DNA of 7,677 bases from an uncultured Erysipelotrichaceae bacterium (GTDB lineage Bacteria > Bacillota_I > Bacilli_A > Erysipelotrichales > Erysipelotrichaceae), in the NCBI GenBank assembly GCA_905201565.1, contig CAJKOS010000085.1, positions 1-7,677 of the forward strand, given 5' to 3'. Shown here one piece after another: positions 1-5,485 of this stretch; within the stretch, counting starts at the first letter, position 1, and every line of letters starts with the position of its first letter. Both the position numbers and the translations under genes were made by a program. Under the pieces are notes generated by a model. That model was given only the letters and a program-made list of their open reading frames with translations, searched no databases and was not told the origin of the DNA.

Positions 1-756
1 GCTGAGAAGAAGGCTGGTCGTATCGCTGCAGAAGGTATCGTTGCAGTTGATGTTTCAGAAGACGGAAAGACAGCTTCTATCGTAGAAGTAAACTCTGAGA
101 CAGACTTCGTCGCAAAGAACGATAAGTTCCTTGCACTCCTCGATACAACACTGGAAACAATCATTGATTCCAATGCCAAGACTGTTGAAGAAGCACTTGC
201 TCTTTCTACAGCAGATGGCACATTGAACGATACATTCGTCAATGCTGTTGCTATCATCGGTGAAAAGATCACACTGAGAAGATTCGAAATCGTTGAAAAG
301 GCTGACGATGAAGAATTCGGTGCATATATGCACCAGGGTGGCAGAATCTCTGCTCTGGTTGTTGTTAAGGGTTCTAATGATCCACAGGTTGCCAAGAACA
401 TGGCAATGCAGGTTGCTTCCATGAATCCTACATACGTTTCCAGAAACGAAATGCCACAGGAAAAGATTGAACACGAACGTGCAATCCTCATGGAACAGCT
501 CGCTTCTGATGAAAAGCTTGCTAACAAGCCTGAAAAGGTTAAGGCTGGTATCGTTGAAGGCCGCCTTTCCAAGGAACTGCAGGATATGTGCCTTGTTGAC
601 CAGATCTTCTTCCTCGATCAGGATCTCAAGTGCGGTCAGTACCTCAAGAACAACAATGCTGAAGTACTTTCTTTCGTCAAGTACACAGTAGGTGAAGGTA
701 TTGAAAAGAAGCAGGACGACTTCGCTGCTGAAGTTGCTGCTATGGCACAGAAGTAA
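1..756 (+). CDS. tsf: Elongation factor Ts, C-terminal part (5' end outside window)
   Basis: EF-Ts is the cytosolic guanine-nucleotide exchange factor that recycles EF-Tu-GDP to EF-Tu-GTP in translation elongation. The frame is open from base 1 and gives 251 residues before the TAA stop. It begins in the conserved stretch KKAGRIAAEG that follows the N-terminal UBA-like domain. By comparison with E. coli EF-Ts (Asp80-Phe81 in TDFV), about 45 residues are missing upstream. The TDFVAK motif (visible residues 34-39), which contacts EF-Tu, is present. So are the dimerisation-domain segment with YMHQGGRI and the C-terminal segment VKYTVGEGIEKK. Codon use favours AAC, AAG, TTC and GAA, as expected of a highly expressed gene. 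The usual upstream partner rpsB would lie outside the window. A strong terminator follows. Identification is secure; only the 5' end is missing. Confidence 0.97.
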   Translation, partial: AEKKAGRIAAEGIVAVDVSEDGKTASIVEVNSETDFVAKNDKFLALLDTTLETIIDSNAKTVEEALALSTADGTLNDTFVNAVAIIGEKITLRRFEIVEKADDEEFGAYMHQGGRISALVVVKGSNDPQVAKNMAMQVASMNPTYVSRNEMPQEKIEHERAILMEQLASDEKLANKPEKVKAGIVEGRLSKELQDMCLVDQIFFLDQDLKCGQYLKNNNAEVLSFVKYTVGEGIEKKQDDFAAEVAAMAQK

Positions 757-778
757 TTTCTTCAATCCATAACACACA

Positions 779-814
779 GGGAAATGTGAAATCTCACATT
801 TCTCTTTTTTTTTT
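779..814 (+). terminator. Rho-independent terminator after tsf
   Basis: A perfect 9-bp stem (GAAATGTGA at 781-789 with TCACATTTC at 794-802) has a 4-base loop. G780-T803 and G779-C804 can extend it. A run of ten T residues follows at 805-814. It lies 22 bases after the tsf stop and separates tsf from the nuclease gene downstream. Confidence 0.9.
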
Positions 815-821
815 CACTTTT

Positions 822-851
822 TTGAGGAGATCTCATTTTGCTGTCTATATA
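822..851 (+). promoter_or_regulatory. Possible promoter for the nuclease-like gene
   Basis: TTGAGG (822-827) and TATATA (846-851) are separated by 18 bases. They lie between the tsf terminator and the ribosome binding site of the next gene. A gene downstream of a strong terminator needs a promoter, and this is the best candidate. Neither hexamer is a perfect consensus, so this is a weak call. Confidence 0.35.
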
Positions 852-860
852 GATAAGTGA

Positions 861-878
861 AAGGAGGACATTGTCCTT
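861..878 (+). promoter_or_regulatory. Shine-Dalgarno site overlapped by an inverted repeat
   Basis: AAGGAGG (861-867) is a strong ribosome binding site 11 bases before the ATG at 879, which supports that start. The perfect inverted repeat AGGACA-T-TGTCCT (865-877) overlaps the 3' half of the site. In mRNA it could form a short hairpin of 5 bp with a 3-base loop that covers part of the Shine-Dalgarno sequence. The inverted repeat is seen directly; any regulatory effect is inference. Confidence 0.6.
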
Positions 879-1745
879 ATGATTCATGAGAATGTTTTAA
901 AACCAGACTTTCGTGAGGTCATTGATGGCCTCACCCTCATGGATGATGTGTTCATGCGTGCCGTGATGAAAGACATCCGCTGTGCAGAATATGTGCTGCG
1001 CATCATCCTTGATGATCCCCATCTCATTCTGGATGGAGGCTACCCTGAGGCTGATATGAAAAACCTCTGGGGAAGATCTCTCATCATGGACTTCATTGGA
1101 TGGAACATCCGCAACAGCACCAACTACAACATGGAGGTGCAGAAACGCAAGGAAAGAGCCTCACCACAATTCTCTCTATACTGTTACAGCATGCTTTCGT
1201 CGCACACGATAAAAGAAGGATACCACTTTGAAAGTGCATGGCAAAAACATGTCATCGTGATGATCGTAGAGGGAGATCCGACAGGGCAGAACCAGCCTGT
1301 TGCACAACTTTCACTGCATGATGACAAAACAGGGGTGAAAATTGATGGAGGAATAGCTATCATATATGTAGATGCTACAAAGGTAAATGAGGACACAGAG
1401 GTTGGTAAGCTTATGAAAGACTTTCATCAGACGAACGCAGAGGATATGGAGGATTCCGTATTGAAGGAAGCAGTACAGCACTACAAGGAAACAGAGGAGG
1501 GAATGGTCTATATGACAGAGACATTAGAAAGATATTTCGATCAGTATTTAGCGCCATATGAGAAGGCGGCTATGGAAATTGGCGAAGAAAAAGGCAGGGA
1601 AAAAGGTATAGTACAAGGACAAAAGAAGGAGGCTCTGGAAACCGTGCGCAGGATGATTGCGCTCGGTGATACTGATGAAGCTATTCTCAAGCGTGCAGAT
1701 GTAACAGAAGAAGAGCTCAAAGAGATCCGTAAAAGCATGAACTGA
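879..1745 (+). CDS. Rpn-like PD-(D/E)XK nuclease family protein (often annotated 'transposase')
   Basis: This 288-residue protein has the layout of the Rpn/YhgA-like PD-(D/E)XK nuclease family. Members are recombination-promoting DNA endonucleases that are often multicopy in Firmicutes and often labelled putative transposases. The N-terminus (residues 16-45: LTLMDDVFMRAVM...YVLRIIL) matches the family's opening helices. The core shows the expected GRSLIMD with Asp71, then NMEVQ with Glu86 and Gln88 (the E-x-Q form of the nuclease motif). These are followed by an Arg/Ala/Ser segment and YCYSML, the usual position of the family's R-x-x-x-Y-Y-x-x-L motif. The C-terminal ~70 residues are charged and helical with GEEKGREKGIVQGQ-type repeats, also typical. 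All core residues are present, so it looks intact. Its target and role (genome rearrangement or defence) cannot be read from sequence. I found no terminal inverted repeats or target duplications around it. Confidence 0.82.
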   Translation: MIHENVLKPDFREVIDGLTLMDDVFMRAVMKDIRCAEYVLRIILDDPHLILDGGYPEADMKNLWGRSLIMDFIGWNIRNSTNYNMEVQKRKERASPQFSLYCYSMLSSHTIKEGYHFESAWQKHVIVMIVEGDPTGQNQPVAQLSLHDDKTGVKIDGGIAIIYVDATKVNEDTEVGKLMKDFHQTNAEDMEDSVLKEAVQHYKETEEGMVYMTETLERYFDQYLAPYEKAAMEIGEEKGREKGIVQGQKKEALETVRRMIALGDTDEAILKRADVTEEELKEIRKSMN

Positions 1746-1754
1746 TTGTTCATG
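1736..1754 (+). repeat. Inverted repeat spanning the stop codon of the nuclease gene
   Basis: CATGAAC (1736-1742) and GTTCATG (1748-1754) form a perfect 7-bp stem around TGATT, which contains the TGA stop at 1743-1745. No T-run follows, so it is not a standard terminator. It may protect the mRNA end, or be chance. Confidence 0.5.
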
Positions 1755-1756
1755 AT

Positions 1757-1785
1757 AGGGGAAGTGCATGCTTTGCATATTCCCT
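1757..1785 (+). repeat. Imperfect hairpin in convergent intergenic region
   Basis: Bases 1757-1768 pair with 1774-1785 through twelve positions with one A-A mismatch and two G-T wobbles. The loop is TGCTT. No T-run follows. It sits between the nuclease stop and the shared terminator. Function unknown. Confidence 0.45.
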
Positions 1786-1834
1786 GATTATAATTTGAAT
1801 GTTTTGTAATGATCATTGAGATATGCACAGAATG

Positions 1835-1865
1835 AAAATGCAACACATGAACATGTTGCATTTTT
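1835..1865. terminator. Bidirectional terminator between convergent genes
   Basis: A perfect 11-bp stem (AAAATGCAACA at 1835-1845 with TGTTGCATTTT at 1854-1864) has an 8-base loop. On the plus strand a T-run ends the arm (1861-1865). On the minus strand the A-run at 1835-1838 reads as T. It lies between the plus-strand nuclease gene and the minus-strand phosphatase gene and fits termination of both. Confidence 0.8.
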
Positions 1866-1876
1866 GGAATTGATTA

Positions 1877-2749
1877 TCAGACTAGATGGTGAATGTAATG
1901 GGCGATATATCCTTCTCTTACACCACATTCACTTTTATGAATCACTTTGATATTGAAGCTGTCCATAGCAGCGATTAACATGCCCATTCCTGGCAGTATG
2001 ACGGAAGCTCTGTCAGGATCCGCAATGCTGTAGAGTACGTTGCGGGCTTCTGTTTCTTCATCCTGCAGTCTTTTATAGAAGTCTTTTGCCTGTTCAATGG
2101 TGAAACTTTCACCAATACCGTACAGCTTCTGCATGGCATAGGTTGTATAGCGGATTGTTCCGCCAATGCCGATGGCATCTGTGCAGTCTTTCATCATTGG
2201 ATAGTGTACGCGCATGTCTTTGATAGAAGGAGCGGACGTATCAGGTGTGTATGGCATTTGCTTGAGTCTTACACAACCTAAGGGAATGGAATGTGCTGCT
2301 GTTGCTTTCTTATTTTCAAAGCTGACAAATTCCGTGGAACCGCCACCGATATCGATGAGAATACCGGTATTTAATGATGAAGAAAGTGCTGCTCCATAGT
2401 AGTCACTCATCGCTTCTTCATGTCCTGTAAGAATTCTTACATCTTTGCATCCGGCTCTTTCTACCGCATGGATGAGTTCCTCCTGGTTGGAGATATTTCT
2501 TCCACACTCTGTGATGTCCGCATGAACATCATCGATATTGCGCAGGGAAAGAATGTCCATATATTCTTTGACTGTTTCATATGCTGCTTCGATCCCTTCC
2601 TGCTGCATCTTTCCATTTTCGATATAGCCGACAAGATGTTTTGCCTGTGACATGTTTTCTATTAGCTTAAGATTTTTGTCATGAATTTCATAGATGGCAA
2701 GGACAATGGTATTCGAACCGATATCAATGATACTGGTGGTTTTTGTCAT
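1877..2749 (-). CDS. Ppx/GppA-family phosphatase (exopolyphosphatase or pppGpp phosphatase)
   Basis: This 290-residue protein belongs to the Ppx/GppA family of the ASKHA (actin/Hsp70-like) fold, which hydrolyses inorganic polyphosphate and/or the gamma phosphate of pppGpp in the cytosol. Visible motifs in order: the first phosphate loop DIGSNT (9-14), LTGHEEA with the conserved Glu pair 111-112, the second phosphate loop DIGGGSTEFV (133-142), SIPLGCVRL (154-162), IGIGGTIR (193-200), DRASVILPG (246-254) and GVREG (276-280). At ~290 residues it has only the catalytic domain pair and lacks the C-terminal HD domain of long E. coli-type enzymes, as in many Firmicutes. The frame is open 25 residues further upstream. 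I chose the ATG at 2749 because GGAGG lies 8 bases before it and the first motif begins nine residues in. Substrate preference cannot be told from sequence. Confidence 0.9.
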   Translation of the reverse strand: MTKTTSIIDIGSNTIVLAIYEIHDKNLKLIENMSQAKHLVGYIENGKMQQEGIEAAYETVKEYMDILSLRNIDDVHADITECGRNISNQEELIHAVERAGCKDVRILTGHEEAMSDYYGAALSSSLNTGILIDIGGGSTEFVSFENKKATAAHSIPLGCVRLKQMPYTPDTSAPSIKDMRVHYPMMKDCTDAIGIGGTIRYTTYAMQKLYGIGESFTIEQAKDFYKRLQDEETEARNVLYSIADPDRASVILPGMGMLIAAMDSFNIKVIHKSECGVREGYIAHYIHHLV

Positions 2750-2757
2750 AGTTTTTT

Positions 2758-2774
2758 CCTCCAGAATCATTATA
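2758..2774 (-). promoter_or_regulatory. Promoter -10 and ribosome binding site of the phosphatase gene
   Basis: On the minus strand a perfect TATAAT (2774 down to 2769) is followed by GGAGG (2762 down to 2758), 8 bases before the ATG. A start about 7 bases after the -10 would leave a leader of only about 13 bases. No good -35 is seen at 16-18 bases. A perfect TTGACA (2811 to 2806) is 31 bases away, too far to pair with this -10. Confidence 0.55.
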
Positions 2775-2804
2775 TGTGTTTTGTGCTGGCTGTGAAACAA
2801 TTTC

Positions 2805-2857
2805 ATGTCAAAACCGGATGACAATCATGTATAATGAAAAAAGGAAAAACCAGGAGG
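2805..2857 (+). promoter_or_regulatory. Promoter and ribosome binding site of pyrH-frr
   Basis: TATAAT (2830-2835) is a perfect -10. The best -35 is ATGTCA (2805-2810), 4 of 6 matches with a longish 19-base spacer. AGGAGG (2852-2857) lies 6 bases before the pyrH ATG at 2864 and fixes that start; an in-frame ATG at 2834 overlaps the -10 and is unlikely to be used. The region is shared with the divergent phosphatase gene. Confidence 0.65.
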
Positions 2858-2863
2858 TTAATC

Positions 2864-3574
2864 ATGTATAAACGTGTATTGCTGAAGCTCAGCGGAGAAG
2901 CTCTTTCTGCCGATGGAAGCACATTCAGTGTTGATGTTTTACAGGACCTTGCATCAGAAATCAAAGAAGTAGTGAATAAAGGTGTTGAGGTCGCAATTGT
3001 TGTGGGTGGAGGTAACTTCATCCGTGGAAAGATGGCAGTAGAGCTTGGCATGGATCGCACCCAGGGTGATTACATGGGCATGCTTGCTACAATTATTAAT
3101 GCGCTTGCCATCCAGTCTACTCTGGAAGGGGCAGGTATTGATACCCGTGTGCAGACTTCTTTGAATATGCCAGAAGTTGCTGAACCATTCATCCAGAGAA
3201 GAGCAGAGAGACATCTTGAAAAGGGAAGGGTTGTCATCTTCGGTGGTGGAACTGGTCTTCCATTCTTCTCAACAGATACAACTGCAGCACTTCGCGCAAG
3301 TGAAATCAAAGCAGATGTCATTCTGATGGCCAAGAATGGTGTAGATGGTGTCTACTCCGCAGATCCAAAGAAGGATCCTTCCGCTACAAGATATGATGAA
3401 CTCACCTATATGGATCTTTTGGAAAAAGGTCTGCAGGTGATGGATTCTACCGCAACATCCCTGTGTATGGACAACCACATGCAGATTATGGTCTTCAATA
3501 TGAACCAGAAGGGCAATATCGTCAAAGCATGTATGGGCGAAAAGATAGGTACAGTAATTAAAGGAGAAAAATAA
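2864..3574 (+). CDS. pyrH: UMP kinase (uridylate kinase)
   Basis: PyrH phosphorylates UMP to UDP with ATP, the committed step to UTP and CTP, as a cytosolic hexamer of the amino-acid-kinase fold. The 236-residue length is standard. Visible motifs: KLSGEAL (8-14), which binds phosphate; [10 protein letters not shown] (46-55); the UMP-binding region around Asp69 in [15 protein letters not shown] (126-131); [10 protein letters not shown] (136-145); and the ATP-site loop [13 protein letters not shown] (156-168). Nothing essential is missing. It starts behind its own promoter and Shine-Dalgarno site. It ends 2 bases before frr, whose ribosome binding site lies in the last codons of pyrH, so the two are surely co-transcribed and probably translationally coupled. 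This pyrH-frr pair is conserved across bacteria. It usually follows tsf directly; here two other genes intervene. Confidence 0.97.
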   Translation: MYKRVLLKLSGEALSADGSTFSVDVLQDLASEIKEVVNKGVEVAIVVGGGNFIRGKMAVELGMDRTQGDYMGMLATIINALAIQSTLEGAGIDTRVQTSLNMPEVAEPFIQRRAERHLEKGRVVIFGGGTGLPFFSTDTTAALRASEIKADVILMAKNGVDGVYSADPKKDPSATRYDELTYMDLLEKGLQVMDSTATSLCMDNHMQIMVFNMNQKGNIVKACMGEKIGTVIKGEK

Positions 3575-3576
3575 AT

Positions 3577-4125
3577 ATGGCTTACCCAATTGTTGAATCA
3601 AGCACTGTCAGAATGGAAAAGGTGATCGAACATCTGACAACTGAACTGAATACGATCCGCACCGGTATGGCAAATGCCAAGATGCTCGACAGAGTAGAAG
3701 TGGACTACTATGGTTCCATGACACCAATCAACCAGATTGCTGGTATTTCTGTTCAGGAAGGCAGAACCCTTGTCATCAAACCATACGATCCATCTTCCCT
3801 GAAGGATATCGAAAAGGCATGCAACCAGGCTGACCTTGGTATTGCACCACTCAATGATGGTTCTGTAATCCGTCTCACAGTTCCAGAACTGACAGGTGAA
3901 ACACGTAAGGAAATGACAAAGAAAGTATCCAAGATTGCCGAGGAATGCAAGGTACAGATCCGTAACATCCGCCGTGATGCGAACGATGCTGTCAAGAAGG
4001 ACAAGACAATGGATGAGGATACACAGAAGGATTGCAAGGAAGAAATCCAGAAGCTGACTGACAAGTATACAAAGAAGATCGATGAGATCGCTGACAAGAA
4101 GTCTGCTGAAGTTCTTAAGGTATAA
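3577..4125 (+). CDS. frr: Ribosome recycling factor
   Basis: RRF works with EF-G to split post-termination ribosomes. The 182-residue length is close to the usual ~185. The helical domain I is formed by the N-terminal helix (to about residue 29, with ELNTIRTGMA) and the two long C-terminal helices (from about 105, including IRNIRRDANDAVKK at 128-141). Domain II lies between, with the typical RVEVDYYGSMTPINQIA (39-55), RTLVIKPYD (63-71), IEKA and DLGIAPLNDGSVIRL (86-100). The Shine-Dalgarno AAGGAG (3561-3566) lies inside the end of pyrH, which supports the ATG at 3577. A terminator closes the pyrH-frr unit. In many Firmicutes uppS follows directly; here an ABC ATPase gene and a rubredoxin gene are interposed. 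Confidence 0.97.
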   Translation: MAYPIVESSTVRMEKVIEHLTTELNTIRTGMANAKMLDRVEVDYYGSMTPINQIAGISVQEGRTLVIKPYDPSSLKDIEKACNQADLGIAPLNDGSVIRLTVPELTGETRKEMTKKVSKIAEECKVQIRNIRRDANDAVKKDKTMDEDTQKDCKEEIQKLTDKYTKKIDEIADKKSAEVLKV

Positions 4126-4131
4126 GGACTG

Positions 4132-4159
4132 ACCGGTTTGCATAACCGGTTTTTCTTTT
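4132..4159 (+). terminator. Rho-independent terminator after frr
   Basis: ACCGGTT (4132-4138) pairs perfectly with AACCGGT (4144-4150) over a TGCAT loop. TTTTTCTTTT follows directly. It begins 6 bases after the frr stop. Confidence 0.82.
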
Positions 4160-4168
4160 GCCTGGCAA

Positions 4169-4177
4169 TGGTATAAT
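4169..4177 (+). promoter_or_regulatory. Extended -10 promoter of the ABC ATPase gene
   Basis: TGGTATAAT (4169-4177) matches the extended -10 consensus TGnTATAAT exactly. No good -35 is seen 16-18 bases upstream, where the T-run of the terminator lies; extended -10 promoters often do without one. The predicted transcript start, about 7 bases downstream, falls at about 4184, next to the candidate ATG at 4185. Confidence 0.6.
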
Positions 4178-4184
4178 GTCATGC

Positions 4185-5190
4185 ATGAACATGATTGAGT
4201 TGGAACATATTACCTATACATATGGAAATCTCGAAGCATTGCATGATGTTTCGTTTGCCATCAAAGAAAAAAGCTGTTGTGCCATTGCTGGTCCTAGCGG
4301 TTCTGGCAAGACAACATTGCTGCACGTAATTGCGGGTCTTTTAAAACCACAGGCAGGACAGGTACATATTGCGGAAAACCATTGCCATGATCTTTCAGGG
4401 GGCAGCGCTCTTTCCCCATACCCGGGTGAAAGACAATATTGCCTATGGTCTTCACAAAGCAGGGTACAAGAAGGATGAAATTGAGGAAATGGTGAAAAGC
4501 ACTGCAGATAAGCTGCATATTTCCCATCTGCTGAACCGCTATCCTTCCACATTATCCGGTGGAGAGAAACAAAGGGTGGACATTGCCCGTGCGATTGTGC
4601 GCAAGCCGGATATTCTGTTGATGGATGAACCATTCGCAAGTCTTGATCCATCGCTGCGCAACGTATTGATGGAAGAAATCATGCGTATCAAAGAGGAATA
4701 TGGCATGACACTTGTCATGGTAACCCATGATCAGAGCGATGCCATGCGCATGGCAGACATGGTGTATGTCATGCATCAGGGGAAGGTTGTAGAAAATGGT
4801 ACACCTGGAAAACTGTTTGATGATCCGGATGTTTTATTCACTGCTTCTTTCTTTGGTACATTGATACCAAATCAATATACCGTCACAGTCAAAGGTGGTA
4901 CATTTTCTCTGTTATCCATGGAGTATCACACAAGGGCAAAGGATGGTGACTATTCTGTTATCATACGACCATCTTCTTTCAAGATGCTGGGAACCATTCC
5001 AATACTGATTGATGGGGTTTCCCGCTATGAAGACCGCTGGCTGATCAAAGGTAGAACAGAAGGAGAAGAAGTCAGTGTACTTCTTGATAAAATGCCTGTG
5101 GGAAGTGCATTGTTTGCGGGACTGCAGGAGGACAAGGTACTGTTGTTTGATCAAAGTGGCAAACGTGTCAGGGAAAAGATTTTTGCATAA
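4185..5190 (+). pseudogene. ABC transporter ATP-binding protein (MalK/UgpC/PotA-like), frameshifted
   Basis: Together the two frames encode most of an importer-type ABC ATPase. The first frame (4185 to about 4376) holds the aromatic A-loop Tyr13 and Walker A GPSGSGKTT (36-44), and reaches the strand GQVHIA. The second frame (about 4372-5190) resumes with KTIAMIFQ (Q-loop). It continues with the signature LSGGEKQRVDIARA (from 4552), Walker B ILLMDEP (4612-4632), the switch His in VTHD (4726-4728) and a TOBE-like C-terminal domain, ending at the TAA. Family comparison (VHIA-G-x-D-x(n)-L-P-x-x-x-R-x-I-A-M-I-F-Q) shows that about 11-12 codons are absent at the junction. That points to a deletion of 3n+2 bases, about 35, not a one-base slip. 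No permease or binding-protein gene is adjacent, as with stand-alone sugar-importer ATPases such as MsmX. The substrate is unknown. As written, no ATPase with both Walker A and Walker B could be made. The change may be real decay or an assembly/sequencing error. No Shine-Dalgarno site precedes ATG 4185 or 4191. Confidence 0.85.
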
Positions 5191-5217
5191 ATACTGTTTT
5201 CCTGAGTCACTCTGTCA

Positions 5218-5236
5218 TACAATAAAGGTACGGAGG
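5218..5236 (+). promoter_or_regulatory. Possible -10 box and ribosome binding site of rubredoxin gene
   Basis: TACAAT (5218-5223) resembles a -10 box, but no convincing -35 is seen. GGAGG (5232-5236) lies 8 bases before the ATG at 5245 and is a clear ribosome binding site. There is no terminator between the ATPase gene and this gene, so read-through from upstream is also possible. Confidence 0.45.
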
Positions 5237-5244
5237 TTTTGGAA

Positions 5245-5406
5245 ATGGATAAATACATCTGCCCATGTGGCTATGTGTACGATCCGATGCTTGGTGATCC
5301 TACACAGAACATCGCACCTGGAACATCATTTGAAGATCTTCCGGAAGACTGGTTCTGCCCGGAATGTGCTTTGCCAAAAAGCGAGTTCAAAAAAATTGAA
5401 GAGTAA
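5245..5406 (+). CDS. Rubredoxin with variant Cys-X-Cys first iron motif
   Basis: This 53-residue protein is a small rubredoxin: a cytosolic electron carrier with one iron bound by four cysteines, common in anaerobes, where it passes electrons to superoxide or peroxide reductases and other acceptors. It shows GYVYDP (9-14), a GDP-x-x-x-IAPGT segment, the hallmark [13 protein letters not shown] and PKSEF near the end. The oddity is the first iron ligand pair. It reads Cys6-Pro-Cys8-Gly, where rubredoxins have Cys-X-X-Cys-Gly, so one residue is missing. The second pair is a normal Cys-X-X-Cys but is followed by Ala instead of the usual Gly. The start ATG has a good GGAGG site. A terminator follows. 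The family call is firm; whether it binds iron normally is open. Confidence 0.92.
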   Translation: MDKYICPCGYVYDPMLGDPTQNIAPGTSFEDLPEDWFCPECALPKSEFKKIEE

Positions 5407-5411
5407 CACGG

Positions 5412-5434
5412 AAAGGCTTTTTCAAGCCTTTTCA
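5412..5434 (+). terminator. Terminator after rubredoxin
   Basis: AAAGGCTT (5412-5419) pairs perfectly with AAGCCTTT (5424-5431) over a 4-base loop. The tail is TTT, then a mixed T-rich stretch (TTCATTGTGTTTG), weaker than the other terminators in this window. It begins 6 bases after the rubredoxin stop. Confidence 0.7.
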
Positions 5435-5452
5435 TTGTGTTTGCTATTCAGT

Positions 5453-5476
5453 TATAATAGATAAATCTTTGTGAGG
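5453..5476 (+). promoter_or_regulatory. Promoter -10 and ribosome binding site of uppS-cdsA-dxr
   Basis: TATAAT (5453-5458) is a perfect -10 just after a terminator and before the uppS operon. The -35 is weak (TTCATT at 5431-5436 with a 16-base spacer). GAGG (5473-5476) lies 9 bases before the ATG at 5486. Confidence 0.6.
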
Positions 5477-5485
5477 TATTGGAAT

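Noticed and set aside
55..777. A 240-codon open frame on the minus strand opposite tsf
   Set aside because: It mirrors the codon bias of the highly expressed tsf gene, has no recognisable motif, and its start lies in the tsf terminator region. tsf itself is beyond doubt.
2750..2824. A 25-residue N-terminal extension of the phosphatase
   Set aside because: GGAGG precedes the ATG at 2749, and the promoter -10 lies within the would-be extension.
2834..2863. An upstream in-frame ATG extending UMP kinase by ten residues
   Set aside because: It overlaps the -10 box and has no ribosome binding site, whereas ATG 2864 follows AGGAGG and gives the normal N-terminus.
3598..4182. A 194-codon minus-strand open frame opposite frr
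   Set aside because: It is a shadow of frr. The product is rich in Cys, Leu and His with no family pattern, and the plus strand encodes a complete ribosome recycling factor.
4369..5190. The second ATPase frame as an independent gene starting at TTG 4369
   Set aside because: It would lack Walker A and the first strands of the fold. A weak AGGACAGG upstream could allow reinitiation, but a frameshifted single gene is simpler.
5075..5464. A 129-codon plus-strand open frame spanning the end of the ATPase gene and the rubredoxin gene
   Set aside because: It runs out of frame across two recognisable coding regions and a terminator and has no motif; the rubredoxin frame is clearly the real one.
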